Source: JACMLD01 sp039919885
GTDB taxonomy: Bacteria; Bacteroidota; Bacteroidia; Chitinophagales; Chitinophagaceae
Assembly: GCA_039919885.1 (NCBI GenBank)
Contig: JBDSEV010000091.1
Span: 1 to 64,000 of the forward strand
DNA length: 64,000 bases
Reading direction: 5' to 3'
In this document: piece by piece, positions 52,170-61,360 of the stretch
Layout: every line of letters begins with the position of its first letter
Position numbering within the stretch: the first letter of the stretch is position 1
Made by a program: the position numbers and the translations under genes
The notes under the pieces: model-generated
The model's database searches: none
Seen by the model: the letters and a program-made list of their open reading frames with translations, nothing else
Told to the model about the DNA's origin: nothing

Positions 52170-53254
52170 AAATAAAATCCGCTCGATTTCCCGTTCCTGC
52201 TAACCCCATAGTCTAACCGCAGGTTGAGTTTCTCTGATTTGGTGAGGGCGATCCGTACGCCGCCGCCGTAAGAATATTTCAAAGCCTTGGTGGCCAGGTA
52301 ATCGCAGTTGTTGCTCACGTTGCCCATTCCGCCAAAGGCCACAGCGCCAATCCGCTTGTACACCCGCACCCGGTATTCTGCCTGCAGCACTACCTGGTCT
52401 TTATCGCGGTAGCGGCCATCATAATATCCGCGCATACTGTTGGCGCCGCCTAAAGAGGCGAGGCTGCGCAACGGCACATCTCCGTTGTTTAAGCCGGCGT
52501 ACAACTGCAGTGCCAGCACCTGGTGTTGATGTGTTTTTATAAAACTGCGCAGGTCAATTACGTAATTGGTATAGTTAAAATCGCTTCCCAGTACCCCGGC
52601 AAAATGATTGAAATAACCCTGCAGGAAAACGCCTTTATCGGGCGCAAAAGCATCATTCCTGGTATCATAAGTAAGACTTGTGCCTAAACCGGACACCTGG
52701 TAGCCGTGTCTGCCGGGTATCGCGTCTTTGTCGAACAGCCCGCCCGGTATATATTCTATCTTTATCAGGCGCTGGTATTCATATAAAACGCCTATATACA
52801 AGTGTTTGGCCAGCGCACGCTGCCCGTGCAGGTACAGGTAGAATTGCCTGAAATTATAAGCTTCTGCGTTGCTTTCGGGTGTTACGGGGCCAAGTCCCCA
52901 GAATTTGTCCGGGAAAAAGCTGTAAGATAGTTGGTGACTGAGAATATATTTTTCGCCCGGGAAATAAGTCGTTCCGTTGATAGCGGCTATAAACTGTTTT
53001 TTTAGCGAATACAATACCAGTGCCTGCAGATTGGAAGTACGGATAGCGCTGTCCTTTTTACTAACGTGGTAGGTGCTGGAGACTACGGTACCAAACGACC
53101 AGCTGGTTTCTATTGACCGCGCGATCACCGGTAATACCAGCAGGTGATTTTTTTTGACAGCGTTGCTGTCCTTTTGCGCACAGGAAACGGCAGGCAGCAG
53201 CGATAAAACAGGTAAAAAAAGTGCAATAAAAAAGTAAATCCGGCGCAAGCTCAT
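52148..53254 (-). CDS. Omp85/BamA-type surface antigen barrel protein
   Basis: The 368-residue protein has a signal peptide (IYFFIALFLPVLSLLPAVSC) and a 16-strand Omp85 (bacterial surface antigen) barrel with no visible POTRA domain. Marks are GLGTSLTYDTRNDAFAPDKG, a pattern of the start of the barrel, ALQLYAGLNNGDVPLRSLASLGG, SMRGYYDGRYRDKDQVVLQAEYRVRV (the R-G-Y lid-loop motif) and a C-terminal strand LRLDYGVSRNGKSSGFYFQLGEAF ending in Phe. It sits in the outer membrane and could insert or export a partner. It is convergent with the sphingomyelin-synthase-like gene and overlaps it by 22 bp. Confidence 0.88.
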   Translation of the reverse strand: MSLRRIYFFIALFLPVLSLLPAVSCAQKDSNAVKKNHLLVLPVIARSIETSWSFGTVVSSTYHVSKKDSAIRTSNLQALVLYSLKKQFIAAINGTTYFPGEKYILSHQLSYSFFPDKFWGLGPVTPESNAEAYNFRQFYLYLHGQRALAKHLYIGVLYEYQRLIKIEYIPGGLFDKDAIPGRHGYQVSGLGTSLTYDTRNDAFAPDKGVFLQGYFNHFAGVLGSDFNYTNYVIDLRSFIKTHQHQVLALQLYAGLNNGDVPLRSLASLGGANSMRGYYDGRYRDKDQVVLQAEYRVRVYKRIGAVAFGGMGNVSNNCDYLATKALKYSYGGGVRIALTKSEKLNLRLDYGVSRNGKSSGFYFQLGEAF

Positions 53255-53448
53255 TAGGGTGTTAAGTTATTACAATTCAAAACGGGGTATAAACATAACA
53301 AAAAGAACCATACAGCTGCACGATGCGGAACAAAAAAAGTAAATCAGCTTTATTTTATTTCAAAATTGAGGCTGGCGTCATTTAACGGCTATTGGTGAAG
53401 GTTAGCCTCGCCGGAAGATTTGGCTGACGCATTACTAGGGTAATTGTT

Positions 53449-54150
53449 TCAAAGCCTGGCCAGCAGCCCGGTGATGACGGCCAGGCCAATGCTCAGCAAA
53501 GTGCCTACTACCAGGTATTCTGTTTTTATCTCCTGCCGGTCTTTTTCGTTAAAACGTATAATTCCTTTGGCGGCTACCAGTAGGCCGATGGCCGAAAACT
53601 GGCTGTACAACACGAATATGAATATAATGATTCGTTCTGCTATTCCAATCCATTTGCCGGCATTGGCCAGGCTTTCTGCACCGTCAATCTTATCGCGCCA
53701 TTGTTTGGTTAGTTGTCCGATTAAAATACCTGCAGGCGTGGTTAAAAAAACAAATGCGGTAATGAGCTTCCAGGTTGCCGGTTGGGTATTAAGATGGTGC
53801 CAGCCGCTTTGCACATTCGTCCACTTAATAAAGAGAATGCACCAGCAGGCAATAATCACCAGCAGGTGCAATAGTTGATCGACAAGAAAATAAACCACGG
53901 TATTCTTCCGGTAAGATTTCCAGCCATCAATAACGGTGTGCGATATAAGAATAACCAACGCAGGTATCCAGTATTCTGTGCCCATCAGCAGCCATGCCAG
54001 CAGCCCGGTGATACCACCGTGCAGGTATAATTTTAGGGAGGCAAAATGTTTTGCGTTGCGGTCATCCACCCAGCTTTTTGGCTGCAATATAAAATCAGTC
54101 AGCAGGTGCGACAACAGTAGTTTAATCAACCAGACAGCAGCAGTGGTCAT
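53449..54150 (-). CDS. DUF3307 membrane protein
   Basis: The 233-residue protein has six or seven transmembrane helices and the DUF3307 signature near the N-terminus: LLLSHLLTDFILQPKSWVDDRNAKHF, followed by LYLHGGITGLLAWLL, ILISHTVIDGWKSY and FLVDQLLHLLVI. The His and Asp in HLLTDFILQ, ISHTVID and DQLLHL may bind metal. No activity is known for the family. It overlaps the SatD-like gene by 4 bp (ATGA, 54147-54150), so the two are cotranslated, and the pair is probably controlled by the three palindromes at 54816-54891. Confidence 0.88.
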   Translation of the reverse strand: MTTAAVWLIKLLLSHLLTDFILQPKSWVDDRNAKHFASLKLYLHGGITGLLAWLLMGTEYWIPALVILISHTVIDGWKSYRKNTVVYFLVDQLLHLLVIIACWCILFIKWTNVQSGWHHLNTQPATWKLITAFVFLTTPAGILIGQLTKQWRDKIDGAESLANAGKWIGIAERIIIFIFVLYSQFSAIGLLVAAKGIIRFNEKDRQEIKTEYLVVGTLLSIGLAVITGLLARL

Positions 54151-54767
54151 AGTAGTTGGTTAATAATGTTTTTGTAGTGTTGTACAAGTTTTTCAATTTC
54201 CGTCCACCGCCCTGCAGTAACATGCTGGTGAATAGTACTTTTCGACTTTTTCAATTTTACCGCCACTTCCTGCTGGCTCTCCCCTTTCAGCAACTCAAAA
54301 ATAACACCTGCCTGCTTACCAGTCATAACTTTAAAAATGGCGCCGAGGTAGGCTGCGATCACCTCCAGGCCTTCATTGGCCAGCTGGTTGGCGGTGCTGA
54401 TGGCAAGCCGGTTGTCCGTTCCCGCCAGGGTATCAAATGCGCGGCCCGACAAAACAAATGCGTCCCCTTTGCCTGTGCCCAGCGTTTTTACAGGTTGCAC
54501 CACTTTGCCCAGCCCGATGCTGATTCTTATATCTGACAACACGCCGGCACGGCCCCCTATGCTAATGGCAGCTGCCCGGCACATTAAAGCGACCGGCAGT
54601 GCATTGCCTGCATCTTTTATGTAGACCTGAAAACTATCGCCCCTGTAAAATTCAAAACTATGGTCCGCCAGCAACTGCTGTAAACTTTTTAACAGTCTTT
54701 TCTCAGCAGCTGCACCCATCCCGGTAGAATTTACTATATCTCCTGTAAGAACAGCCTGTACGGTCAT
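54147..54767 (-). CDS. SatD-like protein with C-terminal helix-turn-helix
   Basis: The ATG at 54767 gives 206 residues (MTVQAVLTGDIVNSTGMG). An in-frame TTG at 54791 falls inside the promoter. The N-terminal part (AVLTGDIVNS, FEFYRGDSFQVYI, RISIGLGKV) matches the SatD opening seen in proteins paired with membrane partners; the D-I-V-N-S and R-G-D-S-F pattern also recalls nucleotidyl-cyclase-like folds. The C-terminus holds a helix-turn-helix (ESQQEVAVKLKKSKSTIHQHVTAGRWTEIEKLV) with Q-x-E-V-A-x-x-L and S-x-x-T-I-H-Q-H. It may sense a ligand and control its own operon through the operator array just upstream. The DNA-binding role is inferred. Confidence 0.78.
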   Translation of the reverse strand: MTVQAVLTGDIVNSTGMGAAAEKRLLKSLQQLLADHSFEFYRGDSFQVYIKDAGNALPVALMCRAAAISIGGRAGVLSDIRISIGLGKVVQPVKTLGTGKGDAFVLSGRAFDTLAGTDNRLAISTANQLANEGLEVIAAYLGAIFKVMTGKQAGVIFELLKGESQQEVAVKLKKSKSTIHQHVTAGRWTEIEKLVQHYKNIINQLL

Positions 54768-54788
54768 ACAAAATAAATTAATGGTATT

Positions 54789-54796
54789 CAAATATA
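54789..54796 (-). promoter_or_regulatory. -7 element of the SatD-DUF3307 promoter
   Basis: TATATTTG on the minus strand (54796 to 54789) fully matches TAnnTTTG. No TTG lies at the usual distance; the -33 region falls in operator copy 1 (54816-54833), as in promoters that need an activator or are blocked by a repressor. Confidence 0.55.
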
Positions 54797-54815
54797 CTAC
54801 TCTTATTGAAGATAG

Positions 54816-54891
54816 TTCGTATAATTGAACGAATTTTTATTAAGTTCGTATAAATAAACGAATTTATTAAATATTCGTATTAATGAACGAA
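54816..54891. promoter_or_regulatory. Array of three palindromic operators with 29-bp period
   Basis: Three copies of TTCGT-N8-ACGAA begin at 54816, 54845 and 54874, each 18 bp long and exactly 29 bp apart. The spacers are ATAATTGA, ATAAATAA and ATTAATGA, so the consensus is close to TTCGTATAAATGAACGAA. The array lies 49-125 bp upstream of the SatD-like start and covers the -33 region. It is a strong candidate binding site for a dimeric regulator, most simply the helix-turn-helix SatD-like protein itself. Confidence 0.75.
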
Positions 54892-54970
54892 CTATAAAAC
54901 TACCAGGAAACCAGGCTGAAGCATGGGCGCAGCCAGTAAAGCCGGCGCAAAGACGAAACAGCTACCCACT

Positions 54971-55001
54971 AAAAAACGCCCCGGTAAACAGGACGTTTTT
55001 T
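54971..55001 (-). terminator. Probable terminator of the giant T9SS protein gene
   Basis: AAAAAACG (54971-54978) pairs with CGTTTTTT (54994-55001); a short CC/GG pair lies inside. The A-run and T-run fit an intrinsic terminator on either strand. It is 89 bp past the stop of the 2044-residue protein gene read on the minus strand. The stretch 54768-55089 otherwise holds only the SatD promoter and operators. Confidence 0.65.
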
Positions 55002-55089
55002 GCTCCGCCTGGCAACCGACGGGTAATGTGCCGCCGCTTTGCCAGCATTCGTTTCCACGCAGCCAGGTGAAACCTCTGCGATATCGGTA

Positions 55090-58000
55090 TTATTGTTTTA
55101 CAATTTTTTGCTGCTGCATTTTACCCTGCTGTAAATACGTGAGTATATAAATGCCGCCGGGCAATTTCCCCAGGTCTATTACAAGCGTATGAGTAGTGGT
55201 ATTTGACTGGTATACCTGCCTTCCATCTATCGTGCGTATACAGACGCTACCATTTGCTTCCAGTCCCTTCACCGTTACAAAGCGCTGTGCCGGATTCGGA
55301 AAGACCTGCAATGTTGTTCCTTGCGTCAAACGCACCATCCTTATACCGGAATAGGTAAACTGGCCATCCCTGTCTATCATCCTCAGCCGGTAATAATGCA
55401 CGCCGTCGCCAACATGCGCATGTATAAAAGAATATGCGTTCTCTCCAATCCTGTTTACGGCCGCTACCTGGCCAATTTCTTTAAACTGAATCCCATCGGC
55501 ACTGTACTGCACCGAGAAATAGCTTGTATTGACTTCATCTGTTGTCTGCCATTTTAATAAAGCGCTATTTTCTTTTGCAACCGCCGTAAACTGTATCAAA
55601 TGAAGGGGTAGTGCTGCGTTGAGACTGGTAACCGAAAACGGTGAGAAACTATTATAGCCGGCCTGTGATTTACTGAACCGTCCATTGCCAAGCGCTTGCG
55701 CGTTGCCTATATCACCCAGTTGCCAGTTACCGGCATAATGTGCGGTGCGTGATTGCGCCCTGTCAAAACCGGCCTGTTCGTCGGCAGCATTCCAGGAAAA
55801 TGTAACCGTTGCGTCGCTGCCCCCTGCTGTCTCCTCATCAATCAGCCAGGTACGGTTTACATAACCGGATTTTACGGTATCGCCATTGCTTCCGTTTTGC
55901 AGTACATACGGCATCACCCGAACTGTATAATTATCCGGTGTACCGGTGTTGTTGATTTGTACAAAACTGGCATTGTCTGCAGAAACGCCTACCGGGAAGG
56001 TATTATCCGCGTTGCTGTTTATTAATTTTAGCCGGCCAGCACCATTGGTAACAATGAAATGCGCTGTATCGAAATTGGTGATTGTTCCATGTATTACCAA
56101 ATCATACGCGCCGAGTACCAATTTACCTCCAATCCATCCGGGCAACATATCCGGCAGCGCAGCTTTCATGTCCAGGTTACTGTTCACCACAGTTGCTGCC
56201 TTTAACACCACAATTGTACTGAATGCGAGGGTATCATTATTGTTGAGCAAATCAAATTCTACCGGTGTACAACGTACTATCTGCGTAATTACCGTGCCGT
56301 TGCTAATATTAAACAACATTTTTTTGCTGATGACAGCACTATCTCCCGCAGCGAGCGTGAATTGCACGCTGTCGATTCCTTTTAACGTATTGAGCGAATC
56401 ATACACCAGGAACCTGGCCCAGGCCGTACCCTGCTGTACACCATTATTCCTGATCCGGTAAGTAACCGTTACACTATCCCCCGCACTGAACCCGGCAGGG
56501 CTAAACCGAATTGCCCTGTTATTGCCCCGGCTCATATCGGGGGCATCGCCCACGATCAGTGTTCGGGTGGCCTCGTTGTTGTCTTCTCTTTCCTCTGCAA
56601 CGGTATTGGCCAAATCAATTGCTATCTTCATCACTTTCACCCCGGCAATGATGGAAGCATACGTAGCCGTGGCCGCCACAGTAGTGTCTGTCCCGGGTTG
56701 CAATGCATTCACGGCCACATCAGCACCCAACTGTATATCATCTACCATAAACCTTAGTACACTTGCCGTTGAAATTTTGCCGCCAACATTTTTTACAGTG
56801 CCCACAATAGAAATGGATTGGCCTGCATTGGGATTGAGGCTACTGGGCGATATATACTGCGACAGTACTTCCAAATCGGGCTTACTGTCTACCACGCGTA
56901 TATAAAAATTACCTGTATTATTGCCTTCATCGTTTTCGCAAATACTGTTTGCTGTGTCCGCCACCACTTGCACGGTGTAATCTCCGGGCATGGTGAAAAT
57001 GTGCGCAAAGGAACCATGTGCAGCAAATAACTCACCGGCACTGATAGAAGCAATACTGTCCGTACCAACGGGATTCCCATTCACCAGATATTTTACAGAA
57101 ACATTGTTTACATCGCGTTCGCCAATATTCCTGATGGCGGGATAGAACTGCTGGCTGCTGTTCACCCTTACTATTACCGGCCGGCCGGCTGAACCATATT
57201 CTGTTGGCAGTTGGTAGGGCGAGAGGTCGGATGAAATGGCAATTGATTTATCGTTGTTCCCTTCCAACGCCTCGTCTACCATGCCGGTAAAATCTGCATG
57301 GGCATTCACCGTAACACCGCAGGTATTGTCTGCGTTGTTAATGGTGTAGAAGTCAGAACTGACCTGTACCGTCGATTTCTCTCCAATAAAAGCGACTTTT
57401 TTGAGCGCTCCCAGCTGCACGTTGTTTACGGTGAAGCGCACATAAAAACTATCTGCCTGTTTGCCGGTATTTTTTACGGTGGCGGTAAACTGAATATTGG
57501 TGCCAACAGGCATTGCTGTGGGTGAAGCATTGAGCGCCTGTATGATTAAATCCGGTTTGGGTACAAGCACGCTAGCAATAAATACATTGTTAGCTTCGTC
57601 CTGTTCAGGCACTTCAGCATCCGCATCGGTAACTATTTTTATAAAATGCGTCCCGGGCGTCATGCCGGGTTCGCTGAGCGTGATGCGTGCCGACTGGCTA
57701 CCGCCTAATGCAGATACCCTGGTTGTTTTGAGTAATGTAACTGCGCCGCCAGGCAGCGAATCAAATACCAGTACGCTATGCGCACCTGCCGGACCGCATT
57801 TCACATTTGCGTCATCAAAATGAAATGCCGTGAAGCCTGTTTGTGTAAAGGTCTGTATCGCCAGGTCGGCCAAGTTTTGTTCAGGCTCTATACTGCCCCC
57901 GCCGGTGGCCACCATCTTTGTAAAATTACCATGGTAAATAGAAGTGGGTATTTGTAGGTATTCAATATATGTGTAGCTAAGTTCACCTGTTATTGTTACC

Positions 58001-61000
58001 GGGTCTGTTGTAGTGAGTGGCAGGCTCACGGGTATTACGCGCTCTTCTCCCGGCCCGTGTGTATAATCCGCACTCGGTAAGGTTTGCACCAGTACCCCAT
58101 TTGCAAATACCTTGAGCGTATCTTTTATTATCTCATCAAACGGACACCACATATTGCTGATGTTCCTGGAGCGGTATTTCAACGTAAAAGTGAGATTTGC
58201 AGAACCGCCCACCAGGTTACTGCATTGCGCACTGCTAACGCCCACAAGCATTCCGCCCTGTGAAGGTGGCGGGCTGCAGGTGTTCAGGCCCGGGCAGGGC
58301 AAAGCGATACTTGCGGTAACGAGGGCACTGGTGAAAGTAAAATCAGTGATACTAACGGTATAGGTCAGGCTACCGCCGCAATTTGCAGGCGTGTACAATA
58401 CACTATAATTACCATTGGCATCGGTACTGGTATTGAGTAGCTGCGTTCCGGTGTTGATGGTTACCGCTGCGCCCGCAACCAACGTGGCAGATCCGGTTCC
58501 AAAATAAACGGCGTTGCCGGATATAAGGACAGTCAGCCGCGGACATTGCTGCACGCTTGCAGTACTGGTAACCGTTATACCACCTGGCAAGGCCGGAGAT
58601 CCCACCGTAACAGGTCTGATGGCATAATTATTCAGGATATTGCTTTCGCCCAGCGTATTACTGCTGTCTATCCAAACTTTAATCGGAAAAAATCCTTCGG
58701 CAGAAAAATTAAGCGCCCTGCTGATGCTGCTGGAAGAAAATGCATTTACAGCGGGCAGCACCGCACTGCCAATTAAGATGGTATCCCGGTAAAAATTAAC
58801 CGGCACATTGGTAACCGGCACTGCGGTACTGTTACTGATGGTAGCCGTTACGGTAAAGGTTTCACCCGGAAGCGGGTTGTTGTTGCTGAAAGAAATATTA
58901 TTGGCAAAAATTCTTAAGTCTGGTTGCTGGTTGGTTACTACCGGCCCATTTTTATACGTATTGGTCACGCTGGCCGCATTGCCATTGTCATCCACGGCAA
59001 AAAACTGGTAGCCCGCCATACTGCGTTCGTTGTTATGACTGAACGTATAACTGTATACCACACCCGTAATGTAGTCGGTACCGATGCCTTCTTTGATCAT
59101 GTTAAACGTCCCTTCTTCCAAATCATCGAAATCATTGTCACCGTTCAAGTCAATACCTACTTTGGGATAGCCCGCCTGTGGTGCCCTGTTGGCAGCGGAT
59201 GTATACAATATTTTATAGGTGAAAAGACCGGTTTGTCCAACCGCGGGGTTCACACCGCCGGCCGAATTATAAGGTACTGCCGGCAGGTATTGCAGCACAG
59301 GCGGCGTACCCGGCGCATAGCCGCTTCCTCGTACTACCGTGGTAACGGTGTCTACGCCGGCAGTGGCCGATATTATTTTTACCTGGCTGCTGTACTGGTT
59401 TATCGCGGTTGGGGCAAATAATACCGGAACAGCAACCGTTCCATTTACCGGCACGATGGTGCCCGGCGTAACGCTGGCTGTAAATGCGGGATCACTGGCG
59501 CTGAAGCTGGATAAATCAATTGGTATGTTGCCGGTATTCCGGATAGTGAAGCTGGTACTGGCGGTTGCGCCGATGGCTATATTTCCATAGTCATAACCAA
59601 CTGCCGGATCAATGGTCCATGAAGCTGTTTGATGGATGCCTGTGCCATTTAACACAACCCTGAATACGCCCGCTGATGTTTGTACAATCAACGAATCAGA
59701 GAAGACATGGGCAGCGGCCGGTGCAAAGCTTACCGGTACGGTGGCTGTCTGACCTGCGGCCACTGTAATAACCCCACTAAAATTGGTGCTGAACGGTGAT
59801 TGGGTACTGATGTTTTCAATGGTCTGGCTACTGTTGCTCGCATTGGTGACCACAAGGTTTTTTATTATTGTACTTCCTGCCGGCACATTACCAAACAGCA
59901 GCGTGTCAGCAGAAAGCTGTATAAAACCAGTCGCAAAACTATCGTTGGCAACCAGGCTCCAATTTCCTTCCTGGTTTTTTGTACGGATGCAAAAATGATG
60001 TATGCCGCTGGTGAGACCGGCAGTACTAACGGAAACGGACAGGTTGCTTATATCGGCTCCCGGTGTAACGGATATTGGGTTAGCCTTGCCAAAACCCGGG
60101 TCGGCATCTATAAAATATTCGGCAGCACTAATTTGCTGCGCGCCGGCAGGTGCTACCGGATAGGAGAAATCACTATTGACGATAAAGTCTTTAACCAGCG
60201 TGATTGACCAGCGTCCTTCCTGGCTCCTGGATCGGACATATACACGATGGGTGCCAATACCCAGGCCGGCAGTATTGATGCTTGCAACAACCCCGCTCAC
60301 ATCTGTGCCGGGTGTAAAGTTGAAAGCGGTTCCGCCGCCAAAGCCCGGATCGGTATCAATAAAATATTCTGCTGCAGTAACCTGCTGCGCAACGTCCGGC
60401 ACTGCCGGATAAGAGAAATCACTGTCTACTATAAAATCTTTCACCAATGTAATGGCCCAGCTGTTTTCCCGGTTTTTGGACCTGATGTACAACCGGTGGG
60501 TACCGATGGAGAGACCGGTTGGGTTGATATTGGCGGTCACGGCCGTAAGATCTGTACCAGCTGCAACAGCGATGGCATTGCCCTGGCCAAAACCGGGATC
60601 ATTATCAAAAAAATATTCTGCGGAAATAATGTTTTGCGCAGCGGCCGGAACCGCCGGATAGGCAAAATTAAAATCAACAATAAATTCTTTTATTTGAGTA
60701 ATACTCCAGCGGCCTTCTAAGTTTTTGCTGCGTACGTAAAGACGATGTGTACCGTTTAACAAGCCGGTAGTGCTTACCGATACGGATACATTATTAATAT
60801 TAACGCCTGGCGCTAGCGCAATTGGTGTGCCGCTACCAAAACCAGGGTCGGTATCGATATAAAATTCTGCAGCAATAATGTTTTGTGCGGCAACCGGGGC
60901 GGAATAAACCGGGTTTGCATCGTACAAAAATTCTTTAACATTGGTAATGCTCCATCGGCCTTCATTGTTTCTTGTACGAATATACAGACGATGAACGCCG

Positions 61001-61224
61001 TTGGCCAGTCCGTTTACATTAATGACTGCAATGGCATTATTGATATTGACGGCTTGCACAATACTGATTGGCGCACCACTTCCCACGCCCGGATCGGTAT
61101 CTATGAAGGATTCCGCTGCGGTAATGTTTGCAACACCGGGCGGAATGGACGGATACGCTGGATCCTGTGCATAAGAAAAGATAGCGCTGGCTAATATTAT
61201 AACAAGCAGTAAATATTTTTTCAT
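55090..61224 (-). CDS. Giant T9SS adhesin-like protein with five N-terminal repeats, HYDIN/ASH-like and CARDB domains
   Basis: The ATG at 61224 gives a signal peptide (MKKYLLLVIILASAIFSYAQ) and 2044 residues. Five tandem repeats of about 80 residues start with AESFIDTDPG, AEFYIDTDPG, AEYFFDNDPG, AEYFIDTDPG and AEYFIDADPG and hold G-x-HRLYIR-x-K/R-N and E-G-R-W-S-I. Two HYDIN/choice-of-anchor-D-like domains follow (SADTLLFGNVPAGS; DYGNIAIGATAS). Then come several CARDB modules (KPDLIIQALNASPTAMPVG; KPDLEVLSQYISPSSLNP), and a C-terminal type A T9SS domain (LQVFPNPAQRFVTVKG, GIYILTYLQQG). No catalytic motif is seen. It should be a surface-exposed or secreted binding protein. It is cotranscribed with the beta-helix gene upstream. 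Confidence 0.9.
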   Translation of the reverse strand: MKKYLLLVIILASAIFSYAQDPAYPSIPPGVANITAAESFIDTDPGVGSGAPISIVQAVNINNAIAVINVNGLANGVHRLYIRTRNNEGRWSITNVKEFLYDANPVYSAPVAAQNIIAAEFYIDTDPGFGSGTPIALAPGVNINNVSVSVSTTGLLNGTHRLYVRSKNLEGRWSITQIKEFIVDFNFAYPAVPAAAQNIISAEYFFDNDPGFGQGNAIAVAAGTDLTAVTANINPTGLSIGTHRLYIRSKNRENSWAITLVKDFIVDSDFSYPAVPDVAQQVTAAEYFIDTDPGFGGGTAFNFTPGTDVSGVVASINTAGLGIGTHRVYVRSRSQEGRWSITLVKDFIVNSDFSYPVAPAGAQQISAAEYFIDADPGFGKANPISVTPGADISNLSVSVSTAGLTSGIHHFCIRTKNQEGNWSLVANDSFATGFIQLSADTLLFGNVPAGSTIIKNLVVTNASNSSQTIENISTQSPFSTNFSGVITVAAGQTATVPVSFAPAAAHVFSDSLIVQTSAGVFRVVLNGTGIHQTASWTIDPAVGYDYGNIAIGATASTSFTIRNTGNIPIDLSSFSASDPAFTASVTPGTIVPVNGTVAVPVLFAPTAINQYSSQVKIISATAGVDTVTTVVRGSGYAPGTPPVLQYLPAVPYNSAGGVNPAVGQTGLFTYKILYTSAANRAPQAGYPKVGIDLNGDNDFDDLEEGTFNMIKEGIGTDYITGVVYSYTFSHNNERSMAGYQFFAVDDNGNAASVTNTYKNGPVVTNQQPDLRIFANNISFSNNNPLPGETFTVTATISNSTAVPVTNVPVNFYRDTILIGSAVLPAVNAFSSSSISRALNFSAEGFFPIKVWIDSSNTLGESNILNNYAIRPVTVGSPALPGGITVTSTASVQQCPRLTVLISGNAVYFGTGSATLVAGAAVTINTGTQLLNTSTDANGNYSVLYTPANCGGSLTYTVSITDFTFTSALVTASIALPCPGLNTCSPPPSQGGMLVGVSSAQCSNLVGGSANLTFTLKYRSRNISNMWCPFDEIIKDTLKVFANGVLVQTLPSADYTHGPGEERVIPVSLPLTTTDPVTITGELSYTYIEYLQIPTSIYHGNFTKMVATGGGSIEPEQNLADLAIQTFTQTGFTAFHFDDANVKCGPAGAHSVLVFDSLPGGAVTLLKTTRVSALGGSQSARITLSEPGMTPGTHFIKIVTDADAEVPEQDEANNVFIASVLVPKPDLIIQALNASPTAMPVGTNIQFTATVKNTGKQADSFYVRFTVNNVQLGALKKVAFIGEKSTVQVSSDFYTINNADNTCGVTVNAHADFTGMVDEALEGNNDKSIAISSDLSPYQLPTEYGSAGRPVIVRVNSSQQFYPAIRNIGERDVNNVSVKYLVNGNPVGTDSIASISAGELFAAHGSFAHIFTMPGDYTVQVVADTANSICENDEGNNTGNFYIRVVDSKPDLEVLSQYISPSSLNPNAGQSISIVGTVKNVGGKISTASVLRFMVDDIQLGADVAVNALQPGTDTTVAATATYASIIAGVKVMKIAIDLANTVAEEREDNNEATRTLIVGDAPDMSRGNNRAIRFSPAGFSAGDSVTVTYRIRNNGVQQGTAWARFLVYDSLNTLKGIDSVQFTLAAGDSAVISKKMLFNISNGTVITQIVRCTPVEFDLLNNNDTLAFSTIVVLKAATVVNSNLDMKAALPDMLPGWIGGKLVLGAYDLVIHGTITNFDTAHFIVTNGAGRLKLINSNADNTFPVGVSADNASFVQINNTGTPDNYTVRVMPYVLQNGSNGDTVKSGYVNRTWLIDEETAGGSDATVTFSWNAADEQAGFDRAQSRTAHYAGNWQLGDIGNAQALGNGRFSKSQAGYNSFSPFSVTSLNAALPLHLIQFTAVAKENSALLKWQTTDEVNTSYFSVQYSADGIQFKEIGQVAAVNRIGENAYSFIHAHVGDGVHYYRLRMIDRDGQFTYSGIRMVRLTQGTTLQVFPNPAQRFVTVKGLEANGSVCIRTIDGRQVYQSNTTTHTLVIDLGKLPGGIYILTYLQQGKMQQQKIVKQ

Positions 61225-61360
61225 TTCATTGTTTTTTTGAAACGACCATAGGCTGCTCCTGCACGCAGGTAAACACACAGCAAATGTGTACCTGCGCCGT
61301 CGCATGCGATGGCAGGATTGCGCACTCGTGCGGCAACCGACAGCCCGCGATCGTATTTTC

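Noticed and set aside
55946..56461. 171-codon plus-strand ORF
   Set aside because: It is antisense to the C-terminal third of the giant T9SS protein; the plus-strand ORFs between 55.3 and 61.2 kb are shadows of the same gene.
59900..61190. Regular repeats that could suggest a CRISPR or satellite array
   Set aside because: The units are about 240 bp, divergent and in frame; they encode protein repeats of the surface protein.
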